6,729 bases of DNA, taken from NCBI RefSeq assembly GCF_003478445.1, contig NZ_QUET01000055.1, positions 1 through 6,729 of the forward strand. Reading direction: 5' to 3'. The position numbers were made by a program, and so were the translations under genes. The notes beneath the pieces were generated by a model. It was not told where the DNA came from. It searched no databases and saw only the letters and a program-made list of their open reading frames with translations. This document shows positions 1 through 6,125 of this stretch, piece after piece (the first letter of the stretch is position 1; each line of letters starts with the position of its first letter). This stretch comes from Roseburia sp. AM59-24XD (GTDB taxonomy: Bacteria; Bacillota; Clostridia; Lachnospirales; Lachnospiraceae).

Positions 1-96
1 GGCAGGGAATTGCTGCATGACGCAGCATATGAGGAGACTATGGAGCGTATGCGGGATGTCATCATATATGAGATTTTCGGGAGAACCGAATCGTAA
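1..96 (+). CDS. TetR-family regulator, 3' end only (same gene as 6126-6722)
   Basis: Frame 1 is open from base 1 to the TAA at 94-96 and gives the last 31 residues of a TetR-type regulator, beginning GRELLHDAAY and ending FGRTES. The sequence is identical to residues 168-198 of the complete gene at 6126-6722. If the molecule is circular this is the same gene cut by the arbitrary contig start, not a second paralogue. The N-terminal DNA-binding domain is absent from this copy. No start codon or ribosome binding site belongs to it here. Confidence 0.9.
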   Translation, partial: GRELLHDAAYEETMERMRDVIIYEIFGRTES

Positions 97-103
97 ATAA
101 TGA
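1..103. repeat. Terminal direct repeat, left copy (identical to 6627-6729)
   Basis: These 103 bases match the last 103 bases of the window with no mismatch. The repeat covers the last 31 codons and stop of the TetR gene plus seven bases after it. Because both copies run exactly to the window ends, the simplest reading is the overlap left when an assembler closes a circular contig, giving a unit of 6,626 bp. A real tandem array of the unit in a chromosome would look the same. It has no flanking inverted repeats and no insertion-sequence character. Confidence 0.95.
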
Positions 104-124
104 TTAAAATGCTGATTTGAAAAA

Positions 125-153
125 GTAAATTCCAGTGCAAGAGTAAATTCCAC
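125..153. repeat. Pair of 11-bp direct repeats, 18-bp period
   Basis: AGTAAATTCCA occurs at 125-135 and again at 143-153, exactly 18 bp apart, in the gap between the TetR stop and the promoter at 195-223. Two copies are too few to call an iteron array. They could be a binding site for an unknown protein or chance in AT-rich DNA. Nothing else in the 97-194 stretch looks like a terminator, so TetR transcripts may run into the next gene. Confidence 0.5.
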
Positions 154-194
154 GGGCTTTTAAATTTTATGAATAAATAACTGATCACCTAGAC

Positions 195-223
195 TTGTCA
201 TTTCTCTGGAAAAGTACTATAAT
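195..223 (+). promoter_or_regulatory. Sigma-A promoter of the DUF6198 gene
   Basis: The -35 TTGTCA (195-200, five of six consensus bases) is followed by a 17-bp spacer and a perfect -10 TATAAT (218-223). The expected start is near 230, leaving an untranslated leader of about 98 nt before the ATG at 328. No dyad overlaps the hexamers, so unlike the other two promoters in the window this one shows no obvious operator and may be constitutive. Confidence 0.8.
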
Positions 224-293
224 TTCATGCGGAAATTTTTAATAGATATCATAAAGGATCCCTCATACAAAAGAAAAGATTTTATTCGGAGGA

Positions 294-314
294 TCTGTGC
301 CTGAGAAGCACAGA
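294..314 (+). promoter_or_regulatory. Leader hairpin just upstream of the DUF6198 ribosome binding site
   Basis: TCTGTGC (294-300) pairs with GCACAGA (308-314) around a 7-nt loop. The stem sits between a GGAGG at 288-292 and the GGAG at 318-321 that serves the ATG at 328. There is no U run, so it is not a terminator. It may stabilise the message or modulate initiation. No known riboswitch class was recognised in the leader. Confidence 0.5.
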
Positions 315-327
315 AATGGAGTAACGC

Positions 328-999
328 ATGAATGATAAAAGACTTGTACTTAGAGGAGAGGCAGCACTTATTTTGGCAATTATCATAAACAGCATGGGGG
401 TATTGCTGATGCTTCAGTCCGGTTCCGGAATATCGGCAATCTCAAGCGTGCCATATGCATTTAGTGAGGCATTTCCGAAATTATCCCTTGGAACATGGAC
501 ATATATATTTCAGGGACTTCTTGTGATTACCCTTATGGTTCTGAAAAAGAGGTTTGTTCCATCGTATCTTTTCAGTTTTGTGGCCGGCTTTTTGTTTGGT
601 GAAATGATGGATGTGAACGAATTATGGATCACGAAGCTTCCATTATCTATTCCCCTTAGAATATTTTACTTTGTGTTGAGTTACATCATCATTTGCTTTG
701 GCATCGCATTATCCAACCGCTGTAAGCTGCCGATCATTCCTACAGATCTGTTTCCGAGGGATCTGTCAGAGATCATAAACAAGCCATATGCAAGAGTGAA
801 GATTGCGTTTGATGTGACCTGCCTGTTTGTAACAGCCTGTCTGACATATTTTGCTCTTGGGAAAATATTGGGACTTGGCGTCGGAACCGTTGTGGCGGCA
901 TTTACCATGGGAAAGGGAGTTGCGATTGCAGGAAGCCTGATCGATAAGAGGGTGACATTTGTGTCGGTGTTTCATAAAGAACTGAAGGAAGCCGTATAA
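328..999 (+). CDS. DUF6198/YczE-like integral membrane protein
   Basis: This 223-residue protein is almost wholly hydrophobic, with five or six membrane spans at about residues 13-30, 57-74, 79-97, 110-129, 157-178 and 185-202. The early stretch around SSVPYAFSEAF and SLGTWTYIFQG, and the later PTDLFPRDLSEI and GKGVAIAGS segments, resemble the DUF6198/YczE group of the YitT-like membrane proteins as I recall it; this comes from memory, not a search. The function of the family is unknown. GGAG at 318-321 lies 6 nt before the ATG, supporting this start. The gene has its own promoter (195-223) and is closed by two terminators, so it is a single-gene transcription unit, though read-through from the TetR gene upstream is possible. 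Confidence 0.85.
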   Translation: MNDKRLVLRGEAALILAIIINSMGVLLMLQSGSGISAISSVPYAFSEAFPKLSLGTWTYIFQGLLVITLMVLKKRFVPSYLFSFVAGFLFGEMMDVNELWITKLPLSIPLRIFYFVLSYIIICFGIALSNRCKLPIIPTDLFPRDLSEIINKPYARVKIAFDVTCLFVTACLTYFALGKILGLGVGTVVAAFTMGKGVAIAGSLIDKRVTFVSVFHKELKEAV

Positions 1000-1015
1000 G
1001 TAATTATTTGATATC

Positions 1016-1058
1016 AAAAGACAAAGACTTTGGGACAATTCCGGCCTTTGTCTTTTTT
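1016..1058 (+). terminator. Rho-independent terminator of the DUF6198 gene
   Basis: AAAAGACAAAG (1016-1026) pairs perfectly over 11 bp with CTTTGTCTTTT (1046-1056) around a 19-nt loop, and the T run at 1053-1058 completes the signal. It begins 17 nt after the stop codon. Confidence 0.9.
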
Positions 1059-1092
1059 GTGTATAGGAAAAGCTCGTAACATAGCAGAGATC

Positions 1093-1125
1093 AAGGAAAA
1101 AACGCTGGTTTTTTCCTTTTTTATT
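1093..1125 (+). terminator. Second tandem terminator
   Basis: AAGGAAAAAAC (1093-1103) pairs over 11 bp with GTTTTTTCCTT (1108-1118) around the tetraloop GCTG, followed by T-rich sequence to 1125. Placed 37 bp after the first terminator, it gives a double stop ahead of the repressor-controlled promoter at 1163 and should insulate it from read-through. Confidence 0.85.
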
Positions 1126-1162
1126 TGTTCTAAAATTTTATTGAGAGAATAAAAAAATACAG

Positions 1163-1191
1163 TTGACAATTTGGTCTAACCGTAGTAGACT
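1163..1191 (+). promoter_or_regulatory. Promoter of the BlaI/M56 unit
   Basis: A perfect -35 TTGACA (1163-1168), a 17-bp spacer and a -10 TAGACT (1186-1191, four of six consensus bases) precede the repressor gene. The -10 is itself the right half of the first operator dyad, so repressor binding would block RNA polymerase directly. Confidence 0.8.
1173..1191. promoter_or_regulatory. Operator 1, BlaI-type dyad over the -10
   Basis: GGTCTA (1173-1178) and TAGACT (1186-1191) form an inverted repeat across a 7-bp centre, with one outer mismatch. It covers the promoter spacer and -10. BlaI/MecI-family dimers typically bind such dyads in their own promoters. Assignment to this family rests on position, on symmetry and on a matching second copy downstream. 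Confidence 0.75.
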
Positions 1192-1205
1192 AACACTAAA
1201 GAAAT

Positions 1206-1224
1206 GGTCTACATCAATTAGACC
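1206..1224. promoter_or_regulatory. Operator 2, perfect BlaI-type dyad
   Basis: GGTCTA (1206-1211) and TAGACC (1219-1224) are perfect inverted arms with a 7-bp centre, the same geometry as operator 1. The two centres are 33 bp apart, close to three helical turns, which would place two dimers on the same face of the DNA. The site lies in the transcribed leader just before the AAAGGGG ribosome binding site at 1226-1232. Confidence 0.8.
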
Positions 1225-1240
1225 CAAAGGGGATGAACAA

Positions 1241-1602
1241 ATGGAAGCGTTAAAATTAGGAGCGGTCGAGAGTAAATTTGCCGATGTTATCTGGGAGCAT
1301 GAGCCGATTCCCTCCGGCCAGCTCGTCAAGCTCTGCGAGCAGCGGCTGGAGTGGAAAAAGTCCACCACGTATACGATGTAAAACGATTATGTGAGCGGGG
1401 TTTATTTCAAAATGAGAAAGGAATTGTTTCTTCTGTAATGACCAGAGAGGAATTCGGAGCGGCACAAAGTGAAAAGATCATTGAGGAATCCTTTGATGGG
1501 TCGCTGCCGGCGTTTATTGCAGCCTTTGCCTCCCGTAAGAAACTATCGTCTGCGGATGTGGCAGAGATCCAGAAAATGATTGATGCCTACAGAGAGGAGT
1601 AG
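1241..1602 (+). pseudogene. BlaI/MecI-family repressor, frameshifted
   Basis: Translation from the ATG at 1241 (AAAGGGG at 1226-1232, 8 nt upstream) begins MEALKLGAVESKFADVIW, continues through EPIPSGQLVKLCEQRL to KKSTTYTM and then hits TAA at 1379-1381, leaving only 46 residues. The family pattern KKSTTYTM-L-KRLCERG resumes in the -1 frame directly after that point and runs to the TAG at 1600-1602, through KRLCERGLFQNEKG and the C-terminal dimerisation part ending DAYREE. Restoring one base, for example ATG-TTA-AAA in place of ATG-TAA-AA, gives a protein of about 120 residues, the normal length for the family. The break falls in the DNA-recognition region, so neither piece should repress. 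No canonical slippery heptamer precedes the stop, so programmed frameshifting is not supported. A sequencing or assembly error is the main alternative. Confidence 0.85.
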
Positions 1603-1605
1603 CCT

Positions 1606-2919
1606 ATGGAACGATGCTTTATAATGATATTAAATAATGCACTTACCGTCAGTGTATTGATTTTTGTAATCATCGTATTACGACTTTTGTTTCAGAAAGC
1701 ACCGAAAAGGTTAATATGCTTTCTCTGGGTGATCGTTGCAGTTAAGCTGATCGTGCCGGTTCCTTTGGAGAGTACTTTCAGCCTGATTCCAAACCGTACG
1801 CCTGTATCAGTGGGTATTGCATCGCAACAGGAACCAATGCTTGAAACAGGATTGAAACCTGTGGACGCTGTCGTAAATCCTGTGATTCATGAACAATTTA
1901 CTTCCGCAAGGGTCACCGGTGTGAATGTAATTCAGGTATTTCTGCACGCCGGTACCATAGTCTGGATCATCGGAGTGTTTGGAATGCTTGCTTATACAGC
2001 GGCCACTTACATTTTGCTGAAACGAAGGGTTCGGGCGTCCATACGCACAGAGCAAAACATATATGAATGTGACGATATTCCCGGTTCGTTTATTCTTGGG
2101 ATCGTACGGCCGAAAATATATTGTCCATCGGGGATGATCGGGGAAGAAAGGGAATATGTATTGAAGCACGAAAAAACACATATAAAACGAAAAGATCATC
2201 TTTGGAAACCGCTTGGTTTCGTGATATTGTCATTTTACTGGTTTCAGCCTCTCTGCTGGATCGCATATATTCTTTTTTGCAGGGACATTGAATATGCCTG
2301 TGATGAGCGAGCGACCATGGGCGAGGACAAACAGTGGAAAGCGGATTATTGTCAGGCATTGTTAAATTGCAGCGTAGGACGGAAGAGGATTGCAGCCTGT
2401 CCGGTTGCCTTTGGCGAGGATCATGTAAAGGGGAGAGTGAAGAATATCATGAATTATAAAAATCCTGCAGTTTGGATCGTTCTGCTCGCGATTGCAGCAT
2501 TTGCCGTGGTCAGCGTTTGCTTTGCAACGACAAAGAAAAAAGATGATAATGTGGAGTATCATTTTACCTGTGATTACGGCAGCTCCAAGTTATATTCTAA
2601 AGAAGATATGGATGAGGCGATTCAGACGATCATGAATGAGTTTAATAACTGGAAGGGCTGCGAAATGCACAGCATCCGATACGGATCAGATCAGACATGC
2701 AGCGAGGGCGACAATTTAAGCTGGATGCAGGAATTAGAAAATGCAAACGACAACAAAGAAACATTTACAGAATGTATTATGTTTGAATGCGATTTTCATT
2801 CACCAAAAAGTGATGCGGATGCAGGGGGACTAAATGTGGATGAAGAGTATACAGACTGGCAGTGGTGGCTGGCACGGTCAGAGGGTGGCAGGTGGAAGCT
2901 GATGACATGGGGATATTGA
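1606..2919 (+). CDS. M56/BlaR1-like membrane zinc protease with non-PBP C-terminal domain
   Basis: This 437-residue protein has the layout of a BlaR1/MecR1-type sensor protease: spans at about 8-29, 36-54 and 114-138, a cytoplasmic zinc site HEKTH (188-192), a span around 203-224 followed by DIEYACDERA (227-236) that should carry the remaining metal ligand, and a last span at about 289-307. In characterised systems the protease cleaves or triggers loss of BlaI. The extracytoplasmic tail (310-437) is only about 128 residues, with five cysteines (322, 352, 365, 390, 395) and a tryptophan-rich end. It lacks the roughly 250-residue penicillin-binding sensor of true BlaR1, so a beta-lactam signal is not indicated. 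GAGGAG at 1594-1599 supports the ATG at 1606; an in-frame ATG at 1624 is a weaker alternative. It lies 3 nt after the repressor frame, so the two were co-transcribed and probably translationally coupled. Confidence 0.85.
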   Translation: MERCFIMILNNALTVSVLIFVIIVLRLLFQKAPKRLICFLWVIVAVKLIVPVPLESTFSLIPNRTPVSVGIASQQEPMLETGLKPVDAVVNPVIHEQFTSARVTGVNVIQVFLHAGTIVWIIGVFGMLAYTAATYILLKRRVRASIRTEQNIYECDDIPGSFILGIVRPKIYCPSGMIGEEREYVLKHEKTHIKRKDHLWKPLGFVILSFYWFQPLCWIAYILFCRDIEYACDERATMGEDKQWKADYCQALLNCSVGRKRIAACPVAFGEDHVKGRVKNIMNYKNPAVWIVLLAIAAFAVVSVCFATTKKKDDNVEYHFTCDYGSSKLYSKEDMDEAIQTIMNEFNNWKGCEMHSIRYGSDQTCSEGDNLSWMQELENANDNKETFTECIMFECDFHSPKSDADAGGLNVDEEYTDWQWWLARSEGGRWKLMTWGY

Positions 2920-2956
2920 TAAAGGACTCGTGTTGATTTACAGGAAATGGATGTTG

Positions 2957-2993
2957 TATTTTTAAGCAGTTTTAAGATAAAAGCTTAAAAATA
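2957..2993 (+). other. AT-rich hairpin after the M56 gene
   Basis: TATTTTTAAGC (2957-2967) pairs over 11 bp with GCTTAAAAATA (2983-2993) around a 15-nt loop. No T run follows. It stands immediately before the strong terminator at 3001-3038 and may protect the transcript end or act as a weak upstream terminator. Confidence 0.5.
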
Positions 2994-3000
2994 ACAAAGG

Positions 3001-3038
3001 CAGTGAATCTATGTACTAAAATAGATTCACTGTTTTTT
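3001..3038 (+). terminator. Rho-independent terminator of the BlaI/M56 unit
   Basis: CAGTGAATCTAT (3001-3012) pairs perfectly over 12 bp with ATAGATTCACTG (3021-3032), loop of 8 nt, followed by six T residues at 3033-3038. It separates the M56 unit from the exporter promoter only 35 bp further on. Confidence 0.93.
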
Positions 3039-3072
3039 GATGCATACGAATAAAAAATATTCGCAAACCCCC

Positions 3073-3101
3073 TTGACATTTATGTTAGTTAGGACTAACA
3101 T
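3073..3101 (+). promoter_or_regulatory. Promoter of the ABC exporter-tetR operon
   Basis: A perfect -35 TTGACA (3073-3078), a 17-bp spacer and -10 TAACAT (3096-3101, four of six) lie 52 bp before the ATPase start. The spacer and -10 are fully inside the 30-bp palindrome, so this is a repressible promoter. Confidence 0.8.
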
Positions 3102-3106
3102 AAATG
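3077..3106. promoter_or_regulatory. 30-bp perfect inverted repeat, probable TetR operator
   Basis: CATTTATGTTAGT (3077-3089) and its exact reverse complement (3094-3106) flank the 4-bp centre TAGG. The arms are 13 bp with no mismatch. The site starts inside the -35 and covers the spacer and -10. TetR-family dimers commonly bind palindromes of this kind in the promoter of the exporter operon they control. The obvious binder is the TetR protein at the end of this same operon; that link is inference. Confidence 0.85.
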
Positions 3107-3152
3107 CGAATGAAACAGATAAAATATTCGCATAAAACAGGGAGGATTCAGA

Positions 3153-3851
3153 ATGTTTATCGAAGGAAAAAATCTCGTAAAAAAATATGGAAAGGGCGAA
3201 GCAACGGTATTTGCGCTGGACCATACGGATTTCAGTATGGAAAAGGGAGAGATCGTCGTTATCCTCGGACCCAGCGGAAGCGGAAAAAGTACATTGTTGA
3301 ATATACTTGGAGGTCTTGACAAGGTGACGGAAGGAAGCATGCTGGTGGAAGGAAAGGATCTGGAGCAGATGTCTGCCAAAGAGCTGGAGCTGTATCGGAG
3401 AAATCAGCTTGGTTTTGTATTTCAATTCTATAATCTGACACCGGATCTGACGGTTCGGGAAAATATTGAGATGACAGCAGAGCTTGTAAATGATCCGGTC
3501 AGTGTAGATACATTGCTTGAGAATCTGGGGCTTGTAAAATATCAGAAGCATTTTCCGAAAGAGCTTTCCGGCGGACAGCAGCAGCGTGTTGCCATTGCGA
3601 GAGCCATGGTAAAGAAACCGGATATTCTTCTTTGTGATGAGCTGACGGGAGCTCTTGATACAAAATCATCCAGAGATGTTCTGATGAGAGTGCAACAGAT
3701 GAATGAAACTTATCACACAACCGTTGTGATCATTACCCATAATCTGAACATTGCAAAAATGGCCGACCGCATTATCCGGATCACTGACGGCAAGGTAACA
3801 TCAAACCGGAAAAATGAAGACAAGCAAAAAGTAGAGGAGATGGAGCTGTAA
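3153..3851 (+). CDS. ABC transporter ATP-binding protein, MacB/LolD type
   Basis: This 232-residue nucleotide-binding subunit is of normal length for the MacB/LolD/BceA group, which powers FtsX-type permeases from the cytoplasmic face. Visible motifs in order: Walker A GPSGSGKST (39-47), Q-loop glutamine at 91 in FVFQFYNL, signature LSGGQQQR (138-145), Walker B ILLCDE (158-163), D-loop GALD (166-169) and switch histidine H196. The usual DEPTGALD reads DELTGALD here: L164 (CTG) replaces the common proline, a one-base change from CCG. The catalytic residues are all present, so it should be active. GGAGG at 3141-3145 is 7 nt from the ATG. The permease gene starts one base after the stop codon, so they are an operon and surely partners. 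Confidence 0.95.
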   Translation: MFIEGKNLVKKYGKGEATVFALDHTDFSMEKGEIVVILGPSGSGKSTLLNILGGLDKVTEGSMLVEGKDLEQMSAKELELYRRNQLGFVFQFYNLTPDLTVRENIEMTAELVNDPVSVDTLLENLGLVKYQKHFPKELSGGQQQRVAIARAMVKKPDILLCDELTGALDTKSSRDVLMRVQQMNETYHTTVVIITHNLNIAKMADRIIRITDGKVTSNRKNEDKQKVEEMEL

Positions 3852-3852
3852 T

Positions 3853-6090
3853 ATGACGATCAACAAGAGGGCTGTGCGCAGCATAAAGAAAAATATATCA
3901 TTTTATATTATAAGTATCATTCTTACGACACTGACATCCCTGGTCATCGTTGGTGCCATATCAACCGGTCATACACTGAAAAATGTGGTCAATGATTTTG
4001 TGGAGAAATACAAGGCAGAGGATGCAGAGTTTGTAACTTATAAGCCGATTTCTGACGAGGACATCAAAAAGCTGGAAAAGGAATACGATGTCCTGGTAGA
4101 ATACAGTCGTTATAAGGATATCAAATGTAAAGGCGGAGATTTAAAGGGGACAACGCTTCGTGTCTTTGATATGCCGGAAAAACTGAATCTGTGCGAGATC
4201 AGAGAAGGGCATAAACCGGGGACGGGAGAGACACTTCTGACGCAGGATTTTGCAGATATCCATGGCATCAGGGTCGGGGATACGATTTCTTGCGGAAAGT
4301 ATTCATATCAGGTGTCTGCATATACCACAAAGTCCGATTACATCTATATGCTGGAAAAGCTATCCGGTTACATTGACAATGAAAAATTTGCGGTTATGGT
4401 AGTAAATGATCAGGAATATGATCAGATTGATGCCGAAGAGACCAGATATTATTCGATTAAGTACCAAAAAGACAATTCCAAAAAGGTGCGGGAAAAGCTC
4501 AATAAAGAATATGTGGTCGCAAGCTATCTGGCAGCAACCTCCAATACAAGAATTTCGATGCCGGTCAATGAGGGCGATGCCGTTACAAACATGGCAACCC
4601 TGTACGCTCCGGTTATGTTTATCATTATCATTACATTGATCGTTATGATCCTTGGAAGAAATATTAAAAATGAGCAGTATCTTCTGGGAGCCTTTCTTGC
4701 ACTGGGATTTTCCAGAAAGCAGATCATTGGTCATTATGTGCGGTATGGTCTGATTCCAGGTATCATCGGAAGCATTCTTGGAATTGGATGTGCAATCCCC
4801 GTGACCCGATTGCTTTGTCGTTTTTATATCGAATATGATTTTGAAAAGCTTGTCTATACGGTGACATATAATGTCCCTTCGATCATCCTTGCGTTTGTGG
4901 CACCGGCACTTCTTTACTCCGCGGCGATTGCAATACAATCCGCAAAACTGTTGCAAAAGTCACCGGTTGATCTGCTTCGCAATACAGGAAAAGACAGCAG
5001 AACAGTAGGTGTAATGAAAAACAGCTCTGCGAAGACACAGACAAAAATGAAGGTTAGAAATGTGATCGGACATCCGGGCAGAAGTATCGTGACAACCATT
5101 GGTGTTGCGATCGCCGCATTTTGTATTCTTGCCGGTCTTATTATGAGTGACAGTCTGAATGCCCTGCTAAAGGACGGACTGACCAGCTCTGTAAAATATG
5201 AATATTTATACCGTCTGAACTCTTTGCATGAGGACACCCCCGAGAAGGGTGAAGCATTATTTCAGAATTATTATGAAGTAGAGGGGAGTACCGTACAGCT
5301 TTCTGCACAGGGAATTGATGAAAATTCCAGATATTTCCCGGATCAGACAGAAAACGGGAATAAGCTGGATCTGGACAAATACTATCTGACAAGTGCAGCG
5401 GCGCAGACTTATGGTGTGAAAACCGGCGAGAAATTTACATTTTATAATATTGCCGATCTGAAAAAGCATAAGGTAACCATCAGTGGTGTTGTAGAGGATA
5501 ATACCCATTGTTATCTGTATACTTCAAGAAAGAATGCTGCAAACCTTGCAGACGTCAGTGATCAGGCATATAACTGTATTATCAGTAAGGATAAACTAAC
5601 ATTAGACAAGAAGCTGGTGGCAAGTGAGACGAAGATGACCGTCACGGCAGACACCATGGAAAACCTCATGGGGCCGATGAAAGCAATCATTATCACATTT
5701 GAAATTGTTGGAATCGTTCTTGGTGTATTTGTGCTGTATCTGATCATCAATATGATCGTATCGGAAACATCCGTCAACATATCTGTGATGAAGGTGCTTG
5801 GCTTTGGCAGACAGGAGATTTCCAACCGGGTACTGAATATCAATCATATTCTGGTATGTATCGGATTTTTGCTGGGAATTCCGATCGCCTATGCCTTTGT
5901 AAAGGTTGGATATTCGGATACAATAGAAAATTATGGAATGATGTTATCACCGGTGCTTACGGTAAAAGCCCTTGTGATTGGCTTTGTACTTACCTGGATC
6001 ACCTATGATCTGTCACTTCTTTTTCAAAAAAGAAAAATTTCAAGGATTGACATGGTGGAAGCTTTGAAGGAAAATAATAGAAATGAGTAA
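3853..6090 (+). CDS. FtsX-type ABC transporter permease with two FtsX domains
   Basis: This 745-residue membrane subunit pairs with the ATPase just upstream. It is built of two similar halves. Span 1 is at about 15-37, followed by an extracytoplasmic domain to about 245, then three spans near 251-268, 297-318 and 340-365. The second half starts with a span at 412-432, has an external domain to about 608, and ends with spans near 611-636, 667-688 and 701-722. Eight spans in a duplicated arrangement fit type VII exporters with two FtsX domains, which act by mechanotransmission or export lipoproteins, peptides or drugs. The substrate is unknown. It differs from BceB-type permeases, which have ten spans and one large loop. 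GGAG at 3842-3845 precedes the ATG by 7 nt; the start is one base after the ATPase stop. Confidence 0.92.
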   Translation: MTINKRAVRSIKKNISFYIISIILTTLTSLVIVGAISTGHTLKNVVNDFVEKYKAEDAEFVTYKPISDEDIKKLEKEYDVLVEYSRYKDIKCKGGDLKGTTLRVFDMPEKLNLCEIREGHKPGTGETLLTQDFADIHGIRVGDTISCGKYSYQVSAYTTKSDYIYMLEKLSGYIDNEKFAVMVVNDQEYDQIDAEETRYYSIKYQKDNSKKVREKLNKEYVVASYLAATSNTRISMPVNEGDAVTNMATLYAPVMFIIIITLIVMILGRNIKNEQYLLGAFLALGFSRKQIIGHYVRYGLIPGIIGSILGIGCAIPVTRLLCRFYIEYDFEKLVYTVTYNVPSIILAFVAPALLYSAAIAIQSAKLLQKSPVDLLRNTGKDSRTVGVMKNSSAKTQTKMKVRNVIGHPGRSIVTTIGVAIAAFCILAGLIMSDSLNALLKDGLTSSVKYEYLYRLNSLHEDTPEKGEALFQNYYEVEGSTVQLSAQGIDENSRYFPDQTENGNKLDLDKYYLTSAAAQTYGVKTGEKFTFYNIADLKKHKVTISGVVEDNTHCYLYTSRKNAANLADVSDQAYNCIISKDKLTLDKKLVASETKMTVTADTMENLMGPMKAIIITFEIVGIVLGVFVLYLIINMIVSETSVNISVMKVLGFGRQEISNRVLNINHILVCIGFLLGIPIAYAFVKVGYSDTIENYGMMLSPVLTVKALVIGFVLTWITYDLSLLFQKRKISRIDMVEALKENNRNE

Positions 6091-6125
6091 TATTATTTTC
6101 AACAGCTGTTTTTGGGAGGATACAG

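Larger units (their letters stand above)
3047..3133. repeat. Four copies of a TATTCG/CGAATA-type element around the exporter promoter
   Basis: CGAATA (3047-3052) and TATTCG (3058-3063) form an inverted pair upstream of the promoter. ATGCGAAT (3104-3111) and ATTCGCAT (3126-3133) form a second inverted pair in the transcribed leader. The 12-mer AAAATATTCGCA is repeated directly at 3054-3065 and 3121-3132. The downstream pair could also fold as an RNA hairpin with a 14-nt loop ending 7 nt before the ribosome binding site. It could be a second regulator site or a leader control element; which one cannot be told from sequence. Confidence 0.55.

Noticed and set aside
76..90. TTCGG-GAGAA-CCGAA hairpin at the end of the TetR gene as a terminator
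   Set aside because: The stem is only 5 bp, lies inside the coding sequence and has no T run after it.
1163..1240. In-frame extension of the repressor upstream to a TTG at 1163
   Set aside because: The TTG is the -35 hexamer and the stretch contains both operators. The ATG at 1241 has a proper ribosome binding site and matches the family N-terminus.
1376..1384. Programmed -1 frameshift that would restore the BlaI-family protein
   Set aside because: There is no slippery heptamer before the TAA, and no repressor of this family is known to me to use one. A one-base deletion or sequencing error is simpler.
3027..3551. Minus-strand open frame of 174 codons opposite the exporter promoter and ATPase
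   Set aside because: It crosses the terminator and palindrome and lies antisense to a clear ATPase. The protein is cysteine- and phenylalanine-rich low-quality sequence without a ribosome binding site context.
4360..4956. Minus-strand open frame of 198 codons within the permease
   Set aside because: It is antisense to a well-supported membrane protein, and its composition is that of a shadow frame.
6101..6110. AACAGCTGTT palindrome between permease and tetR as a terminator or operator
   Set aside because: It is a 10-bp palindrome without a loop and cannot form a terminator hairpin. It may be a chance site; the genes are best read as one operon.
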